Shown: positions 1-9,670, numbered from the stretch's first letter. The stretch is DNA of 64,000 nucleotides from Moritella sp. Urea-trap-13 (GCF_002836355.1 NZ_PJCA01000027.1:496281-560280); one strand, 5' to 3'. Notes: generated by a model from the sequence alone, not told the origin. Numbers and translations are program-made.

Positions 1-686
1 TTGGTATCTCGCACCAAGAGAAAGTGAAAAAGACCGCACAATCGCTGCCAATAATGGAAACCATACTGAGCGATAAAATTGAGCATTTGTATGCCTGGGA
101 CGAGAAGAAAAAATTACAAGCTAATGGTTTACGTGACTTTAAGATTAAGCAGCCTGAATATCAATATAATCGCGGTGAATTATATAATCTGGGTATTAAA
201 GCGGGCACGTTAACGGCTGAAGATCGTTACAATATTAATGAGCACGTAGTGCAAACGTATATCATGCTGGATCAATTGCCATACCCAGAGCATTTAAAGA
301 ATGTGCCGATTATTGCAGGTAGTCATCACGAACGTATTGACGGTAAAGGCTATCCATTAGAATTGGCTGGTGACGATATTCCGTTGCAAGGCCGTATCAT
401 TGCCGTCGCTGATGTGTTTGAAGCATTAACCGCATCGGATCGTCCTTACAAAGAAGCGAAATCATTAAGCTTAGCGCTGAAAATTATGGCTAATATGGTA
501 AAAGATAGCCATCTGGATAGAGAATTGTTTGACTTGTTCTTAACGACTGGCGTATACAGTCAATACGCAACCGAATATTTAACACCGCAGCAGATTAATG
601 TTGTTGATATTGAAAGTATTCGAAGTATTTATCTTCCGACAATCGATGACGATTCATTGATTGCTAAGCAAAAGGTTATCGCTTGA
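1..686 (+). CDS. HD-GYP domain protein (C-terminal part; 5' end outside window)
   Basis: The frame is open back to the first base of the window, so the gene starts upstream and only the C-terminal part is seen; the GTG at 24 is probably internal. The visible part carries the HD-GYP signature [11 protein letters not shown] (about 324-356), followed by the family's usual [21 protein letters not shown] block. HD-GYP proteins are cytosolic metal phosphodiesterases that degrade cyclic di-GMP. The tail after the domain matches the large sensor-type HD-GYP proteins; the sensor half is not visible. Its stop overlaps the TTG start of the next gene. Substrate is inferred from family only. Confidence 0.9.
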   Translation, partial: GISHQEKVKKTAQSLPIMETILSDKIEHLYAWDEKKKLQANGLRDFKIKQPEYQYNRGELYNLGIKAGTLTAEDRYNINEHVVQTYIMLDQLPYPEHLKNVPIIAGSHHERIDGKGYPLELAGDDIPLQGRIIAVADVFEALTASDRPYKEAKSLSLALKIMANMVKDSHLDRELFDLFLTTGVYSQYATEYLTPQQINVVDIESIRSIYLPTIDDDSLIAKQKVIA

Positions 687-1570
687 TTAACACCCATAAA
701 TTTACCCTCGCAGGCTGTTTAGCTATTTTATTATGGAGCACTATTGTTGGGCTTATTCGTAATGTTGCGGAGCAGTTAGGCCCAATTGGTGGCGCAGCCA
801 TGATCTATACCGTTAGTTCGGTATTTTTATGGGTGTTTTTAGGTGCGCCAAAACTGAAGCTTTTCCCGACTCGCTATCTCCTGATTGGTGGTGGTTTGTT
901 TGTGAGTTATGAAATTTGTTTATCCTTAGCGTTAGGCATGGCGAACGATCGCACCCAAGCGGTAGAGATGGGGGTGATTAACTATTTATGGCCTTCGTTA
1001 ACTGTGTTAATGGCGGTGTTTATGAGTCACAAACCCGTGAATAAACTCTTGTATCCTGCCATCGCTTTGTCGTTCTTTGGCGTTGCTTGGACGGTTGGCG
1101 GTGATGAAGGCATTTCGATTAGTCAGCTAAGCAGTAATATCGCCACCAATCCCGCTAGCTATTCGATGGCCTTCTTTGGTGCCTTTATTTGGGCATTTTA
1201 TTGCAATATCACCAAAAAACTCGCTAACGGTATGAATGGCATTACGTGGTTCTTTATCGGCACTGCGATTGCTCTGTGGATCAAGTATTTAATCAGTAAT
1301 GAACCAGCGATGGAATTTACTACCGAAGCGACGTTTGATTTGTTACTTGCTGGCATTGTCATGGGCAGTGGTTATGCACTTTGGAATATTGGTATTCTTG
1401 GTGGCAACATGGTTTTTTTGGCGACGTTATCGTATTTCACCCCTATTTTATCGACATTTTTTTCGGCAATGATACTCAATATCGAACTGACAACTAAATT
1501 TTGGCAAGGTGTGGTGATGGTGACTGTCGCTTCGTTAATATGCTGGTGGTTGACCCGAGAAAAGCCTTGA
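683..1570 (+). CDS. yddG: Aromatic amino acid DMT transporter YddG
   Basis: A 295-residue protein with about ten hydrophobic segments that resembles E. coli YddG along its whole length: [20 protein letters not shown] at the start, [36 protein letters not shown] and the WQG...CWW end. YddG belongs to the drug/metabolite transporter superfamily and exports Phe, Tyr, Trp and paraquat across the inner membrane. The start is a TTG that overlaps the TGA of the HD-GYP gene (TTGA), so the two may be translationally coupled; no better ATG lies nearby. It is convergent with the cyclase gene that follows. Confidence 0.9.
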   Translation: MINTHKFTLAGCLAILLWSTIVGLIRNVAEQLGPIGGAAMIYTVSSVFLWVFLGAPKLKLFPTRYLLIGGGLFVSYEICLSLALGMANDRTQAVEMGVINYLWPSLTVLMAVFMSHKPVNKLLYPAIALSFFGVAWTVGGDEGISISQLSSNIATNPASYSMAFFGAFIWAFYCNITKKLANGMNGITWFFIGTAIALWIKYLISNEPAMEFTTEATFDLLLAGIVMGSGYALWNIGILGGNMVFLATLSYFTPILSTFFSAMILNIELTTKFWQGVVMVTVASLICWWLTREKP

Positions 1571-1587
1571 TGATATGAGACTAACGT

Positions 1588-1616
1588 TGCAGTGTTAACC
1601 CTGGTGTAATACTGCA
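1588..1616. terminator. Hairpin between convergent yddG and diguanylate cyclase genes
   Basis: TGCAGTGTTA and TAATACTGCA form a 10-bp stem with one G-U type pair and a 9-base loop. It has no clear T-run, so it is a plausible but weak bidirectional terminator. Confidence 0.4.
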
Positions 1617-1636
1617 GCGCATACGATTATGCTAAC

Positions 1637-2911
1637 TTATAGCTTTTTACTTACAGCATAAGGCTTATTAATCCATTGATCACGACCTAAAGATTTCGCT
1701 TCATAGAGGGCATCATCAGCGGTTTTAACTATGTTTTTAATCGTTGGCTCATTAAGCTCTGTAGCCAGCGTAGCGCCAATACTGCAGGTTATCTTGATAT
1801 CAGCCTGTTTGGGTATTTTTACTTTCCTGACACTCTCTAATACGCGCTGTATTATTTGTTCTAATTCATCGTTTGATACATGCTTTAAAATAATCGCAAA
1901 TTCTTCCCCGCCAATGCGAGCATGAAAATTGTTATCTTTGGGTAGTATTGCTGAAACCGCCTTTACAGCTGCAATTAAACATTCATCCCCTATGTCGTGG
2001 CCATACTGATCATTGATTTGTTTAAAGTGGTCTAAATCATAAATGATGATCGCTAGCGGCAGGCTATTCGGACATTTTTGATTAATGATGTTATCACTGA
2101 ATTCTTCATATGAACGACGGTTGGCAATTAATGTGAGTGAATCTGTATACGCCATCTCATTTAATATGGTGGTGCGTATTTTTACTTTTTTGTCTAGTTC
2201 TCTAGAATGCTGGTGGGTACGTTTAAGGGTTATAAACATACCTAACAAACTAATGACTGAAAATGCCATGAAGATGATGTAAGAGTAGCGAACGATAGCG
2301 GCCAGATCATCATTACCACCCTCTAAAGGCACCGTCACATCTATTGCGCCACGTATATCGCCGACTTGCCAATCTGTTTTAGGACTGTTGGGGTGATGAT
2401 TATGGCAATCCACACAGCTTTGTTCCATAAAAATAGCTTCAGCATGGCGCAGAACCGGCTTGCCTCTAAGTTTTTCTGTACGTTCAAATACCGGGGATGA
2501 TGTGGTTAAGTGTGCAAGTGCATCATGTTGAAATTGGTCTTGTGGGCCGCCAGTTAGCGTTCTGCTTTTAAACGGGTATTTACTGTAGGTATGGATAATA
2601 AGCCCCGCTGCACGGTTTGATACTGCTTGGCCGAGTTCAATTGCGAATGTTGCAGGGTTTGGTATTGATAGTGGTTTATCATGATATAAAGTTTCGACGG
2701 TAATATCTGGGTGCGAGCTGATTTGTGCTATATCCGCGCTATACGATACACGAGCTTGATTAACTGTTGTGGCGATGACTTCTGCTGTACGACTCGCCAA
2801 TAGAGTTGTGGTCGAGTTCTGAAATTTTTGAACGGCAAATAATGAAATACTGGCCATGAGCATAAAGATAACACTGAAAAAAGCGATAGCGTGAGTTTGG
2901 GTTATCTTCAT
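1637..2911 (-). CDS. Diguanylate cyclase with periplasmic DUF3365-type haem sensor
   Basis: A 424-residue protein. It has an N-terminal membrane anchor (about 8-27), a periplasmic domain with CVDCH (166-170, a CxxCH haem-c attachment motif) in a DUF3365/Tll0287-like context, a second membrane segment (about 209-228), a short linker and a GGDEF domain with active-site GGEEF (334-338) and YDLDHFKQINDQYGHDIGD. The domain makes cyclic di-GMP from two GTP. The place of the usual RxxD inhibitory site reads KDNN, so classical product inhibition may be absent. The layout suggests redox, NO or gas control of c-di-GMP synthesis (inference). The HD-GYP gene nearby has the opposite activity. Confidence 0.88.
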   Translation of the reverse strand: MKITQTHAIAFFSVIFMLMASISLFAVQKFQNSTTTLLASRTAEVIATTVNQARVSYSADIAQISSHPDITVETLYHDKPLSIPNPATFAIELGQAVSNRAAGLIIHTYSKYPFKSRTLTGGPQDQFQHDALAHLTTSSPVFERTEKLRGKPVLRHAEAIFMEQSCVDCHNHHPNSPKTDWQVGDIRGAIDVTVPLEGGNDDLAAIVRYSYIIFMAFSVISLLGMFITLKRTHQHSRELDKKVKIRTTILNEMAYTDSLTLIANRRSYEEFSDNIINQKCPNSLPLAIIIYDLDHFKQINDQYGHDIGDECLIAAVKAVSAILPKDNNFHARIGGEEFAIILKHVSNDELEQIIQRVLESVRKVKIPKQADIKITCSIGATLATELNEPTIKNIVKTADDALYEAKSLGRDQWINKPYAVSKKL

Positions 2912-3231
2912 TTCAATACCAGTATCAAGATTAAGGTTATTTGTTTACGCAGGGATGGTAATAGATCCAGCGGTAAATTATCGAATAGATTAGAGATAGG
3001 GTGACGGACAGCACAATTATATTGAGCGTCAGCGTACTCTTATAAACTATGTTGTGGTACGTTGTGGTAACTAAAATGGATGGTCAAAATAAAGATAGGG
3101 TTACATACCCTGTGATTCTTATTTTTGATCATAAATAATTTTGAATCTTCGCGTGTTTCTGTAGTCTAAAACGTAATGTGCTATGGGTATTTAAATGATT
3201 GAATTAAGATTAAATGAGATGAGGCGATAAC
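2912..3231. other. Intergenic region between divergent cyclase and yccF genes
   Basis: About 320 bases holding both promoters. A GAGGCG ribosome-binding site precedes yccF. A direct repeat GTTGTGGTA lies at about 3050-3070. I see no ORF, RNA or recognisable operator, and no c-di-GMP riboswitch core. Confidence 0.5.
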
Positions 3232-3672
3232 ATGAGAACACTTGGCAATATAATTTGGTTTCTGTTTGGTGGTGCGATCATGGGGTTGGCGTGGGTGTTA
3301 TTTGGTATACTTGCCTTTATTAGTATTGTCGGCATTCCGTGGGGACGCTCTTGCTTTGTTATCGCTGGTTTCTCATTTTTTCCTTTTGGTAAAGAAGCTA
3401 TATTTCGTGATGAGTTAACTCGCGCAGAAGATATCGGTACAAGCAGCTTTGGTTTTGTTGGTAATGCGCTGTGGTTTATCTTTGCTGGTGTTTGGTTAGC
3501 GCTAGGTCATGTGGCGTCTGCGATTGCCTGTTTCGTGACGATTATTGGTATTCCATTTGCGTTGCAACATTTGAAGTTAGCGGTTATTTCGCTTGCCCCA
3601 ATAGGACAAACGATTGTTGATAAAGACGTTGCTGCAATGGCGCGTTATAAAAACAATAAATTCAAATTGTAA
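3232..3672 (+). CDS. yccF: YccF family inner membrane protein
   Basis: A 146-residue protein with two copies of the YccF-type module (DUF307): each has a hydrophobic helix, an Ile/Gly-rich turn (VGIPWGRSC and IIGIPFALQHLKLA) and a following helix. NxxWFIFAGVWLALGH and the P-I-G near the end match the E. coli protein. It is an inner membrane protein of unknown biochemical role. The start follows a good GAGGCG site. It is convergent with the LRR kinase gene. Confidence 0.88.
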   Translation: MRTLGNIIWFLFGGAIMGLAWVLFGILAFISIVGIPWGRSCFVIAGFSFFPFGKEAIFRDELTRAEDIGTSSFGFVGNALWFIFAGVWLALGHVASAIACFVTIIGIPFALQHLKLAVISLAPIGQTIVDKDVAAMARYKNNKFKL

Positions 3673-3730
3673 TAGAAACGATTAGTCGACATTAGTAGAT
3701 AGTAGAAGCGCTGATTATAAATAGAAAGCT

Positions 3731-3775
3731 GCACCCGTTTAACATCTAGCTACTTAGGCTGAGTTAAACAGGTGC
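3731..3775. terminator. Hairpin terminator between yccF and the LRR kinase gene
   Basis: GCACCCGTTTAAC (3731-3743) pairs with GTTAAACAGGTGC (3763-3775) at 12 of 13 positions with a 19-base loop. It sits between convergent genes, so it can serve both. Confidence 0.55.
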
Positions 3776-3787
3776 TTGAATCAATCA

Positions 3788-5026
3788 TTAGCCGACACGC
3801 TGTTTCAGGCGTTTAAATACTTCACTGTCTTGATCTGCTTCAACACATACACTTAGTAAGTCATCAATAAAATGCAGTAATGCACGGTTCTCAATTTGCT
3901 TCACTTGCGCTTTCTGTGTGTCAGTAAGCATGTGGTACATAGTCGCAGCACCAAAATCACCAAAGATGATATTCGCATCGACATCAAACAAGGTATTGTG
4001 CGCATACAAATCACCGTGACAAACTTGGTTGTCGTGTAAATGGCCAAATACGTCATCCATCTGTGAAACCATCTTGTCTATTCGCGCAATAGACAAAGTA
4101 AAGTCTGTAGGGAAGGTATCACGCGTACAGCTGTTAAAGCACGGTGGTAGCCCTAAGTTAGCGTAGTGAGCTGGGATCAAGTTCATGATCAGCGCTAAGT
4201 AACCGTCTTCTTTCACCTGTGCTAATGATTGTACTAAGCTCGGGTGGTTACCTACTTTCAAACAAGCTTGTAACTCATCTTCTGGATAACCATCACTGGT
4301 TACTTCGCCTTTAAATACTTTTACAGCAATCTCATCTGGGAACTGGGTTTGTGGTGCATTCCAAACGGCTTTTGAGATCACGCCTGATGCGCCTTGGCCA
4401 AGTACGTTTTGCAGTGTATAGCTTGATGATGCTAACTGCGGCACGCTATCAATTGATACATTAGTTTGGCTAAATGGATTCCCCGAGAAGGCAAACCAAG
4501 CCAGTTTTGGTAAACCGAACAGCTGTTCAGGACATGCTGTTAAGCGGTTAGCTGAAATACGGACCAATTCAAGGTTGTGACACTGAGACATAGTTTGAGG
4601 TAACTCAGTTAAACAGTTGCCTGCGAGTGCTAACTTCTGTAAACGCGGGCGCTCACCTAATGAGTCAGGTAATACTTCAAGGCGGTTATCCGTTAAGATC
4701 AACCAGCGTAATTTCACTGGTAATGAAGCTTCCGGTACTTGGTTAATTTGGTTTGATTTAAAGCCAACCATTTCTAAGTTTGGGCATTGACCAAGCACTT
4801 CTGGCAGTGTTACAAATTGATTGTTTGATGCAAACAAGATCTTCAAATTTGTTAACTGGGCAATCTCTGCTGGTAGCGTGGTTAACTGGTTATTAGATAA
4901 ATCGAGGATCTCTAAACTGTCAGCCAGTGACAAGATCTCGAGTGGGAAAGCGGTTAGTTTTTCTGATAATGTTAAACGCTTAATACCTGTTAATTCACCA
5001 GATTTTAGCTGAGATAGAGTATGCAA
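3788..5026 (-). CDS. Leucine-rich-repeat protein kinase
   Basis: A 412-residue soluble fusion. Residues 1-185 are about seven leucine-rich repeats of the LxxLxLxxNxLxxLPxxL type. From about 203 there is a eukaryote-like kinase fold: glycine loop GQGASG (210-215), ATP-binding Lys in AVK (236), catalytic HGDLYAHN (337-344) and metal-binding DFG (357-359). All key catalytic residues are present, so it should be an active Ser/Thr kinase. Homologues begin MHTLxQLxxG as here, which supports the TTG start; an in-frame TAA lies just upstream. No partner gene is adjacent and the targets are unknown. Confidence 0.9.
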   Translation of the reverse strand: MHTLSQLKSGELTGIKRLTLSEKLTAFPLEILSLADSLEILDLSNNQLTTLPAEIAQLTNLKILFASNNQFVTLPEVLGQCPNLEMVGFKSNQINQVPEASLPVKLRWLILTDNRLEVLPDSLGERPRLQKLALAGNCLTELPQTMSQCHNLELVRISANRLTACPEQLFGLPKLAWFAFSGNPFSQTNVSIDSVPQLASSSYTLQNVLGQGASGVISKAVWNAPQTQFPDEIAVKVFKGEVTSDGYPEDELQACLKVGNHPSLVQSLAQVKEDGYLALIMNLIPAHYANLGLPPCFNSCTRDTFPTDFTLSIARIDKMVSQMDDVFGHLHDNQVCHGDLYAHNTLFDVDANIIFGDFGAATMYHMLTDTQKAQVKQIENRALLHFIDDLLSVCVEADQDSEVFKRLKQRVG

Positions 5027-5153
5027 AATGATTTAGCCCGTTGTTAGAATGATACAAAACCGGGCTAGTTTACGCGAAAATGAAGTGAAAAGGGGGATTA
5101 ACAACACATTCCTATTAACCCTGTTTGATTTTTTTTGGCTTAAAATGCAACTA

Positions 5154-5960
5154 TTAAGTACTTAGCTGCGCTTCATTATCATTGCGTTTCGCTATTTTAT
5201 GGCCATCTTCAGTGCACCCCGATTTCCAATAGCTACTGATATAGAGATTGTCTTTATCGACAGATTTTTCATTTCTAAAGTATTGGCGTAATGTACGCAT
5301 GGTTGAAAATTCACAAGCACACCACACTGAAGGTTCACCTGATAACCAGCTTAAGCTTTGTACTTGGTTGGCTAGATCTGTCTCAGTTGAATTTGCGACA
5401 ACCCAAACAACTTCTATGCCAGCTGGTTTAATTAAGGTTTGCTTGTCATCGGCATGGTTAATTTCAATGACGGCATAACCTGTGGCTGTCGCTGGGAGCT
5501 TATTGAGTTGCGCCGCTAATGCCGGTAGCGCTGTCATATCGGCCACTAAAAAATACCAATCAACGTGCAGATTTATGGGTTTGATTTCCCCTGGACCTGC
5601 AATTGAGATGGTATCGCCAGTGCGTGCTGATTGCGACCATGCAGCGGCAAAACCACAGTGTTCACTAACTGTTTGATCAATCTTACCATGCTCATGACGT
5701 ACAAAGTCGACATCCAATTGATCGAGCGATTGGCGTAAATGGCGGATGGTATAAGTACGCATTTTGGGGCGGGTGTCTGGTGATAATTGTGAAATGTCGG
5801 TATCACCATTTTCAGTAAACAGCAGTTTAATGTAGCCACCTTCAGCATCTGCGGGGAAGCTCGATAAATCGTCAGCTTGAAAGCTAATACGTTGCATGTT
5901 TGGCGTTAACTGCTGGCTGTCTATTACCGTTAATAATCTGTTATTTGGTTTCTTACTCAT
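5154..5960 (-). CDS. Siderophore-interacting protein (ferric-siderophore reductase)
   Basis: A 268-residue cytosolic flavoprotein of the SIP/ViuB family. The N-terminal FAD-binding barrel includes RTYTIRHL, and the C-terminal domain ends in SSYWKSGCTEDGHK, matching the family's typical YWrxGxxE..gHk. These enzymes reduce ferric siderophore in the cytosol to release iron. It is the last gene of the siderophore uptake operon, 90 bases behind the ATPase gene, and should reduce what that transporter brings in. Confidence 0.92.
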   Translation of the reverse strand: MSKKPNNRLLTVIDSQQLTPNMQRISFQADDLSSFPADAEGGYIKLLFTENGDTDISQLSPDTRPKMRTYTIRHLRQSLDQLDVDFVRHEHGKIDQTVSEHCGFAAAWSQSARTGDTISIAGPGEIKPINLHVDWYFLVADMTALPALAAQLNKLPATATGYAVIEINHADDKQTLIKPAGIEVVWVVANSTETDLANQVQSLSWLSGEPSVWCACEFSTMRTLRQYFRNEKSVDKDNLYISSYWKSGCTEDGHKIAKRNDNEAQLST

Positions 5961-6016
5961 GGCTAGTCCTTAACTTTTAATTTTTAGTGCTTACATTCTT
6001 AATTTTAGTGCTTCAT

Positions 6017-6048
6017 CGTTAATCCGTTAATCCGTTAATCCGTTAACC
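6017..6048. repeat. 8-bp tandem repeat (CGTTAATC, four copies)
   Basis: Three exact copies of CGTTAATC (6017-6040) and a fourth with one change (CGTTAACC), ending two bases before the ATPase stop codon. Just beside it TTTTAGTGCTT occurs twice (about 5981-6013). It fills the gap between ATPase and reductase genes. Confidence 0.9.
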
Positions 6049-6050
6049 CG

Positions 6051-6812
6051 TTATTGCCCATAGTACATGCAAATACGCTTACCGTTGATTTCGTGAATAT
6101 CAAACTCGGTATCGTAAATAGCCGACAATACATCTTTGGTAATGATTTCGGAGACTGTGCCGTTGGCAACAACTTTGCCTTTCTTTAGCGCAACAATGTT
6201 ATCGGAATAACAAGAGGCAAAGTTAATGTCATGGATCACGATCACCACTGCTTTACCTAACTCATGGGCTAAGGTTTTAATGTTCTGCATTATTTGCAAT
6301 GAATGTTTAATATCTAAGTTATTCAGTGGTTCATCTAAAAACACATAATCAGTATCTTGTGCCACCACCATGGCGATAAAGGCTAACTGACGTTGACCGC
6401 CACTGAGTTCATCAAGATAGTTGTTTTCAATCGGGGTTAAATCTAAATAGCCAATCGCCTTGTCTATGACCTCATTATCGTTAGCGGTCAGTTTGCCCTG
6501 ACTATAAGGATAGCGCCCAAAAGCCACTAACTCTCGCACTGTAAAGCGCATATTGAGATTGTTAGATTGACGCAGTACCGCTAATTTTTTCGCCAATGCT
6601 TTGGTATCCCAATCTAATACGTCTTGATTGTCGATAATCACTGTACCACTGTCTTTATTTAATAAACGGCATGCCATCGACAATACGGTACTTTTACCTG
6701 CGCCATTGGGGCCAATAATAGAAGTGACTTGACCTTTAATGAATGAGGCTGATGCTTGATCGACAACTTTGTGCTGACCAAAGGCTTTAGATAAATTGGT
6801 TAATGAAATCAT
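6051..6812 (-). CDS. Siderophore ABC transporter ATP-binding protein
   Basis: A 253-residue ABC ATPase with Walker A GPNGAGKST (34-42), signature LSGGQRQLAF, Walker B VFLDEPLNNLD and the switch His in VVIVIHD. The sequence is of the FecE/FepC class that drives siderophore import. Its neighbours (two permeases and a FatB/VctP-like binding protein) make this the motor of a VctPDGC/FatBCDE-type transporter. The gene follows the second permease by about 40 bases and belongs to the same operon. Confidence 0.92.
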   Translation of the reverse strand: MISLTNLSKAFGQHKVVDQASASFIKGQVTSIIGPNGAGKSTVLSMACRLLNKDSGTVIIDNQDVLDWDTKALAKKLAVLRQSNNLNMRFTVRELVAFGRYPYSQGKLTANDNEVIDKAIGYLDLTPIENNYLDELSGGQRQLAFIAMVVAQDTDYVFLDEPLNNLDIKHSLQIMQNIKTLAHELGKAVVIVIHDINFASCYSDNIVALKKGKVVANGTVSEIITKDVLSAIYDTEFDIHEINGKRICMYYGQ

Positions 6813-6850
6813 GATTTATGTATCCTAATTGCGATTGTTTAATCGCCAAT

Positions 6851-7807
6851 CTATTGAATTTTTTGGCGAACAAGCAGTGATAAGAAGTACAAACCGCCAA
6901 CAAAATTGATCACCACACTCAGGGTGGTTGAAAAGCTAAAGATATTCTCGATGATCCACTGTCCTGGTAGCAGCATCGACATAGCCATTAAACTACTCGC
7001 GATGAGCAATGTTTTATGACGATAGGTATGAAAAAACTCTTTGGTTAAATTTGCCACCAGTAAACCGAAGAACATCACTGGGCCCACCAAGGCTGTTGAT
7101 AACGAGATCATGATAGCGACCAGTATCAATACTTGTTTAGTGACGTGGCGAGTATCAATGCCTAGGCTGATAGCATTGTCATTGTCTAACCAAAATACAT
7201 CCAATACCGGCGCTAATTTAAATAGCAGGGCGCTGACCACAAGCAATGGCACAACGCATAAGTAAACTAACTCTTGGTTGACGTTGTTGAAACTGGCAAA
7301 CATGCTTGCTTGAATCGTTAAGAAGTCATTGGGATCAACTAGCATCATAAAGAATGAAGATACATTGTTGAATAACTGGCCGAAGATAACGCCAAGTAAT
7401 AATAAGGTGATGACGTTACTCTTGCCATCATTGCTGGCGAAGTAAAAACCAAACAGCAATAACGAAAAGCCCACCATGATGGAAACCGACAAGGCAAAGT
7501 TAATAAACGGATTTAATAGCAATACACTAAAGCCGCCAAAGATAACCACGACCAATACTTGAGTCAGTAAATACAAGGCATCAAAGCCCATAATACTGGG
7601 TGTTAAAATACGATTATGGGTGATGGTTTGAAATACCAATGATGATTGGGCAATGGCGATACTGGCGATAATCATGGCCAATACTTTCGGTACACGTCGT
7701 GATAGAAAGTATTCATAATTTGATGCGTCTAAACCAACACCGATGAATAGAAACGTAAAGAGTACCGTGATAACAGCCAGTCCGGTGAGTTTCATTGAAT
7801 CAGACAT
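6851..7807 (-). CDS. Siderophore ABC transporter permease 2
   Basis: A 318-residue FecCD-family membrane protein with about nine hydrophobic segments. RRVPKVLAMIIASIAIAQSS at the start and GLLVANLTKEFFHTYRHKTLL near the coupling helix are family marks. It pairs with the preceding permease to form the inner-membrane channel. Its start overlaps the upstream permease's end by 8 bases, which suggests translational coupling. It resembles VctG/FatC; which siderophore is carried cannot be read from sequence. Confidence 0.9.
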   Translation of the reverse strand: MSDSMKLTGLAVITVLFTFLFIGVGLDASNYEYFLSRRVPKVLAMIIASIAIAQSSLVFQTITHNRILTPSIMGFDALYLLTQVLVVVIFGGFSVLLLNPFINFALSVSIMVGFSLLLFGFYFASNDGKSNVITLLLLGVIFGQLFNNVSSFFMMLVDPNDFLTIQASMFASFNNVNQELVYLCVVPLLVVSALLFKLAPVLDVFWLDNDNAISLGIDTRHVTKQVLILVAIMISLSTALVGPVMFFGLLVANLTKEFFHTYRHKTLLIASSLMAMSMLLPGQWIIENIFSFSTTLSVVINFVGGLYFLSLLVRQKIQ

Positions 7808-8747
7808 TTTGCTTCCCCTTTACAATGAAGAAGATAAATACCACACCACCGAGCATGCTGATGATCATTGAAATCGGGATCTCGTAAGGGAAAATGATCA
7901 CGCGGCCAACCACATCACACAGCAAAATCAAAATAGCACCGACAATTGCGGTAATTGGAATGTTTTTACGTAAATTATCACCATAAAATTGCGCGACTAA
8001 ATTGGGTACTATCAAACCTAAGAAAGGTAATTGTCCGACAATCATTACCACGGATGCAGACATCACAGACACTAGAATGATACCGATGAAGAGCACCTGT
8101 TTATAATTCAGGCCTATGTTGGTGGCAAAGTCTTTGCCCATGCCCACTGCAGACAAGCGGGTGGCATACCAGTAGCTGATCACCGAGATAGGCAGGGCAA
8201 TATAAAGTAGCTCGTAATTACCCTGTAAAATGCTGGCAAAGTTAGCCACTGTCCATGCTGATAGGTTTTGCACTGCATCATATTTATAAGCGACGAAAGT
8301 GGCAGCGGAAGACACCACATTACCAAATATGATACCGATGAGTGGAACGTAAATGGCGTTTTTAAATTGAATCCGGTGGATAAATTGAATGAATAGCAGG
8401 GTACCCGCAATCGCCATACCAAATATCAGTAATAAGCTATCACCATGCCCAAGGAATACCAGACTTAAGACATAGCCGAGCATGGCACATTCAATCGTGC
8501 CAGAGGTTGATGGTGATGCAAATCTATTTTGGCTGATCTGCTGCATGATCAAACCTGCAATACTCAGCCCTGCGCCAGATAATAAGATTGCCAATAGGCG
8601 GGGTAATCGACTGATTAACAGCAGTTCTATCGCATCAGTATCGCCACTTAAAATTGCCGCGAAAGAAAGATCTGCTACACCGATAAACACTGATGCGATA
8701 CTGAGAATGACGAGTACAAAAAATAACTTTTTCAAGGTAAGCCTCAA
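7800..8747 (-). CDS. Siderophore ABC transporter permease 1
   Basis: A 315-residue FecCD-family permease. It contains SRLPRLLAILLSGAGLSIAG (the conserved R-L-P-R entry), VGQLPFLGLIVPNLVAQFYG (coupling helix region) and about nine to ten membrane helices. It resembles VctD/FatD. It begins directly after the binding-protein gene and overlaps permease 2 by 8 bases, so the four transport genes form one transcript. Confidence 0.9.
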   Translation of the reverse strand: MRLTLKKLFFVLVILSIASVFIGVADLSFAAILSGDTDAIELLLISRLPRLLAILLSGAGLSIAGLIMQQISQNRFASPSTSGTIECAMLGYVLSLVFLGHGDSLLLIFGMAIAGTLLFIQFIHRIQFKNAIYVPLIGIIFGNVVSSAATFVAYKYDAVQNLSAWTVANFASILQGNYELLYIALPISVISYWYATRLSAVGMGKDFATNIGLNYKQVLFIGIILVSVMSASVVMIVGQLPFLGLIVPNLVAQFYGDNLRKNIPITAIVGAILILLCDVVGRVIIFPYEIPISMIISMLGGVVFIFFIVKGKQNV

Positions 8748-9653
8748 TTACAGTGTGCGTGATTGCTGCATATCTGCAATCATTTGGTCGGTTGCCGTGA
8801 CACCTGACAGTGCAATATACCAAGCGTTAATATCAAGGTAATTTAGCTTATCGTCTTTATAAGCCTGGGTTGATTTAACCAAGGGATTAGCAAATTCTTC
8901 GCGGGTACGGCTCTTGTCTTTATTAATCAGTTTGTCTTTGTCGATGATGAAGAGGTTGGCTGGATTAACGTTACTAATAAATTCATACGAAATCAGATCA
9001 CCATGACGAGACTCTTTAATGTTTGGCACGGCTTCTTGGAAACCAAAATCACGATAAATTGCAGAGAAACGAGACTGGGCACCAAACGTGGTGATATTAC
9101 CGCCAGCGCTCATTACCGTTAATGCTTTAACGTCGTTGGTTTTATTGTAATCGGCAATTTCAGTGATTTTAGCGTCAACACTGGCAATTTTAGCTTCAAC
9201 TTTTGGCTGAATTTCAAAGATATCACCAAGCATACGCCATTGTTGTTGGGTACTTTGCCAATAGCCATTTGATTCTGGTGCGAACATTATTGTTGGGGCT
9301 ATTTTTGATAGTTCTTTATAAGATTCGACAGCGCGAGAGCCAATAATGATTACGTCTGGTTTTTGTATGTAAATAGTTTCAAAGTCAGGTTCGTTTAAAC
9401 TACCTGAAGAGGCGAATTCTTTGCTTTTATATTTCAATAAGTAATCAGGCATCGTTGTCGCTTTGCTTAATGCTACGGGCTTAATACCAAAATAATCTAA
9501 CGCATCTAATGTACCGGTGCCAATCACCACAACACGCTGAGGTTTAGTCTCTAATGTGGTTTTACCTAATTGATGGGTAACGGTAATGGTTTCTGATAAA
9601 GCGTTGGCTGAGAATAATAACCCAAAGAAAGTAGCTACAACTGATAGTTTCAT
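8748..9653 (-). CDS. Siderophore-binding periplasmic protein (VctP/FatB-like)
   Basis: A 301-residue class III solute-binding protein. I start it at the ATG ending at 9653: from there MKLSVVATFFGLLFSANALS is a clear signal peptide, whereas a longer open frame to 9785 would put 44 unlikely residues in front. Family marks are KPQRVVVIGTGTLDALDYFG, KPDVIIIGSR and the C-terminal LNYLDINAWYIALSGVT. It captures ferric siderophore in the periplasm and delivers it to the permeases. VctP binds catechols and FatB anguibactin; the sequence does not decide between them. Confidence 0.9.
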   Translation of the reverse strand: MKLSVVATFFGLLFSANALSETITVTHQLGKTTLETKPQRVVVIGTGTLDALDYFGIKPVALSKATTMPDYLLKYKSKEFASSGSLNEPDFETIYIQKPDVIIIGSRAVESYKELSKIAPTIMFAPESNGYWQSTQQQWRMLGDIFEIQPKVEAKIASVDAKITEIADYNKTNDVKALTVMSAGGNITTFGAQSRFSAIYRDFGFQEAVPNIKESRHGDLISYEFISNVNPANLFIIDKDKLINKDKSRTREEFANPLVKSTQAYKDDKLNYLDINAWYIALSGVTATDQMIADMQQSRTL

Positions 9654-9670
9654 ATTACTATAAATCCAAA

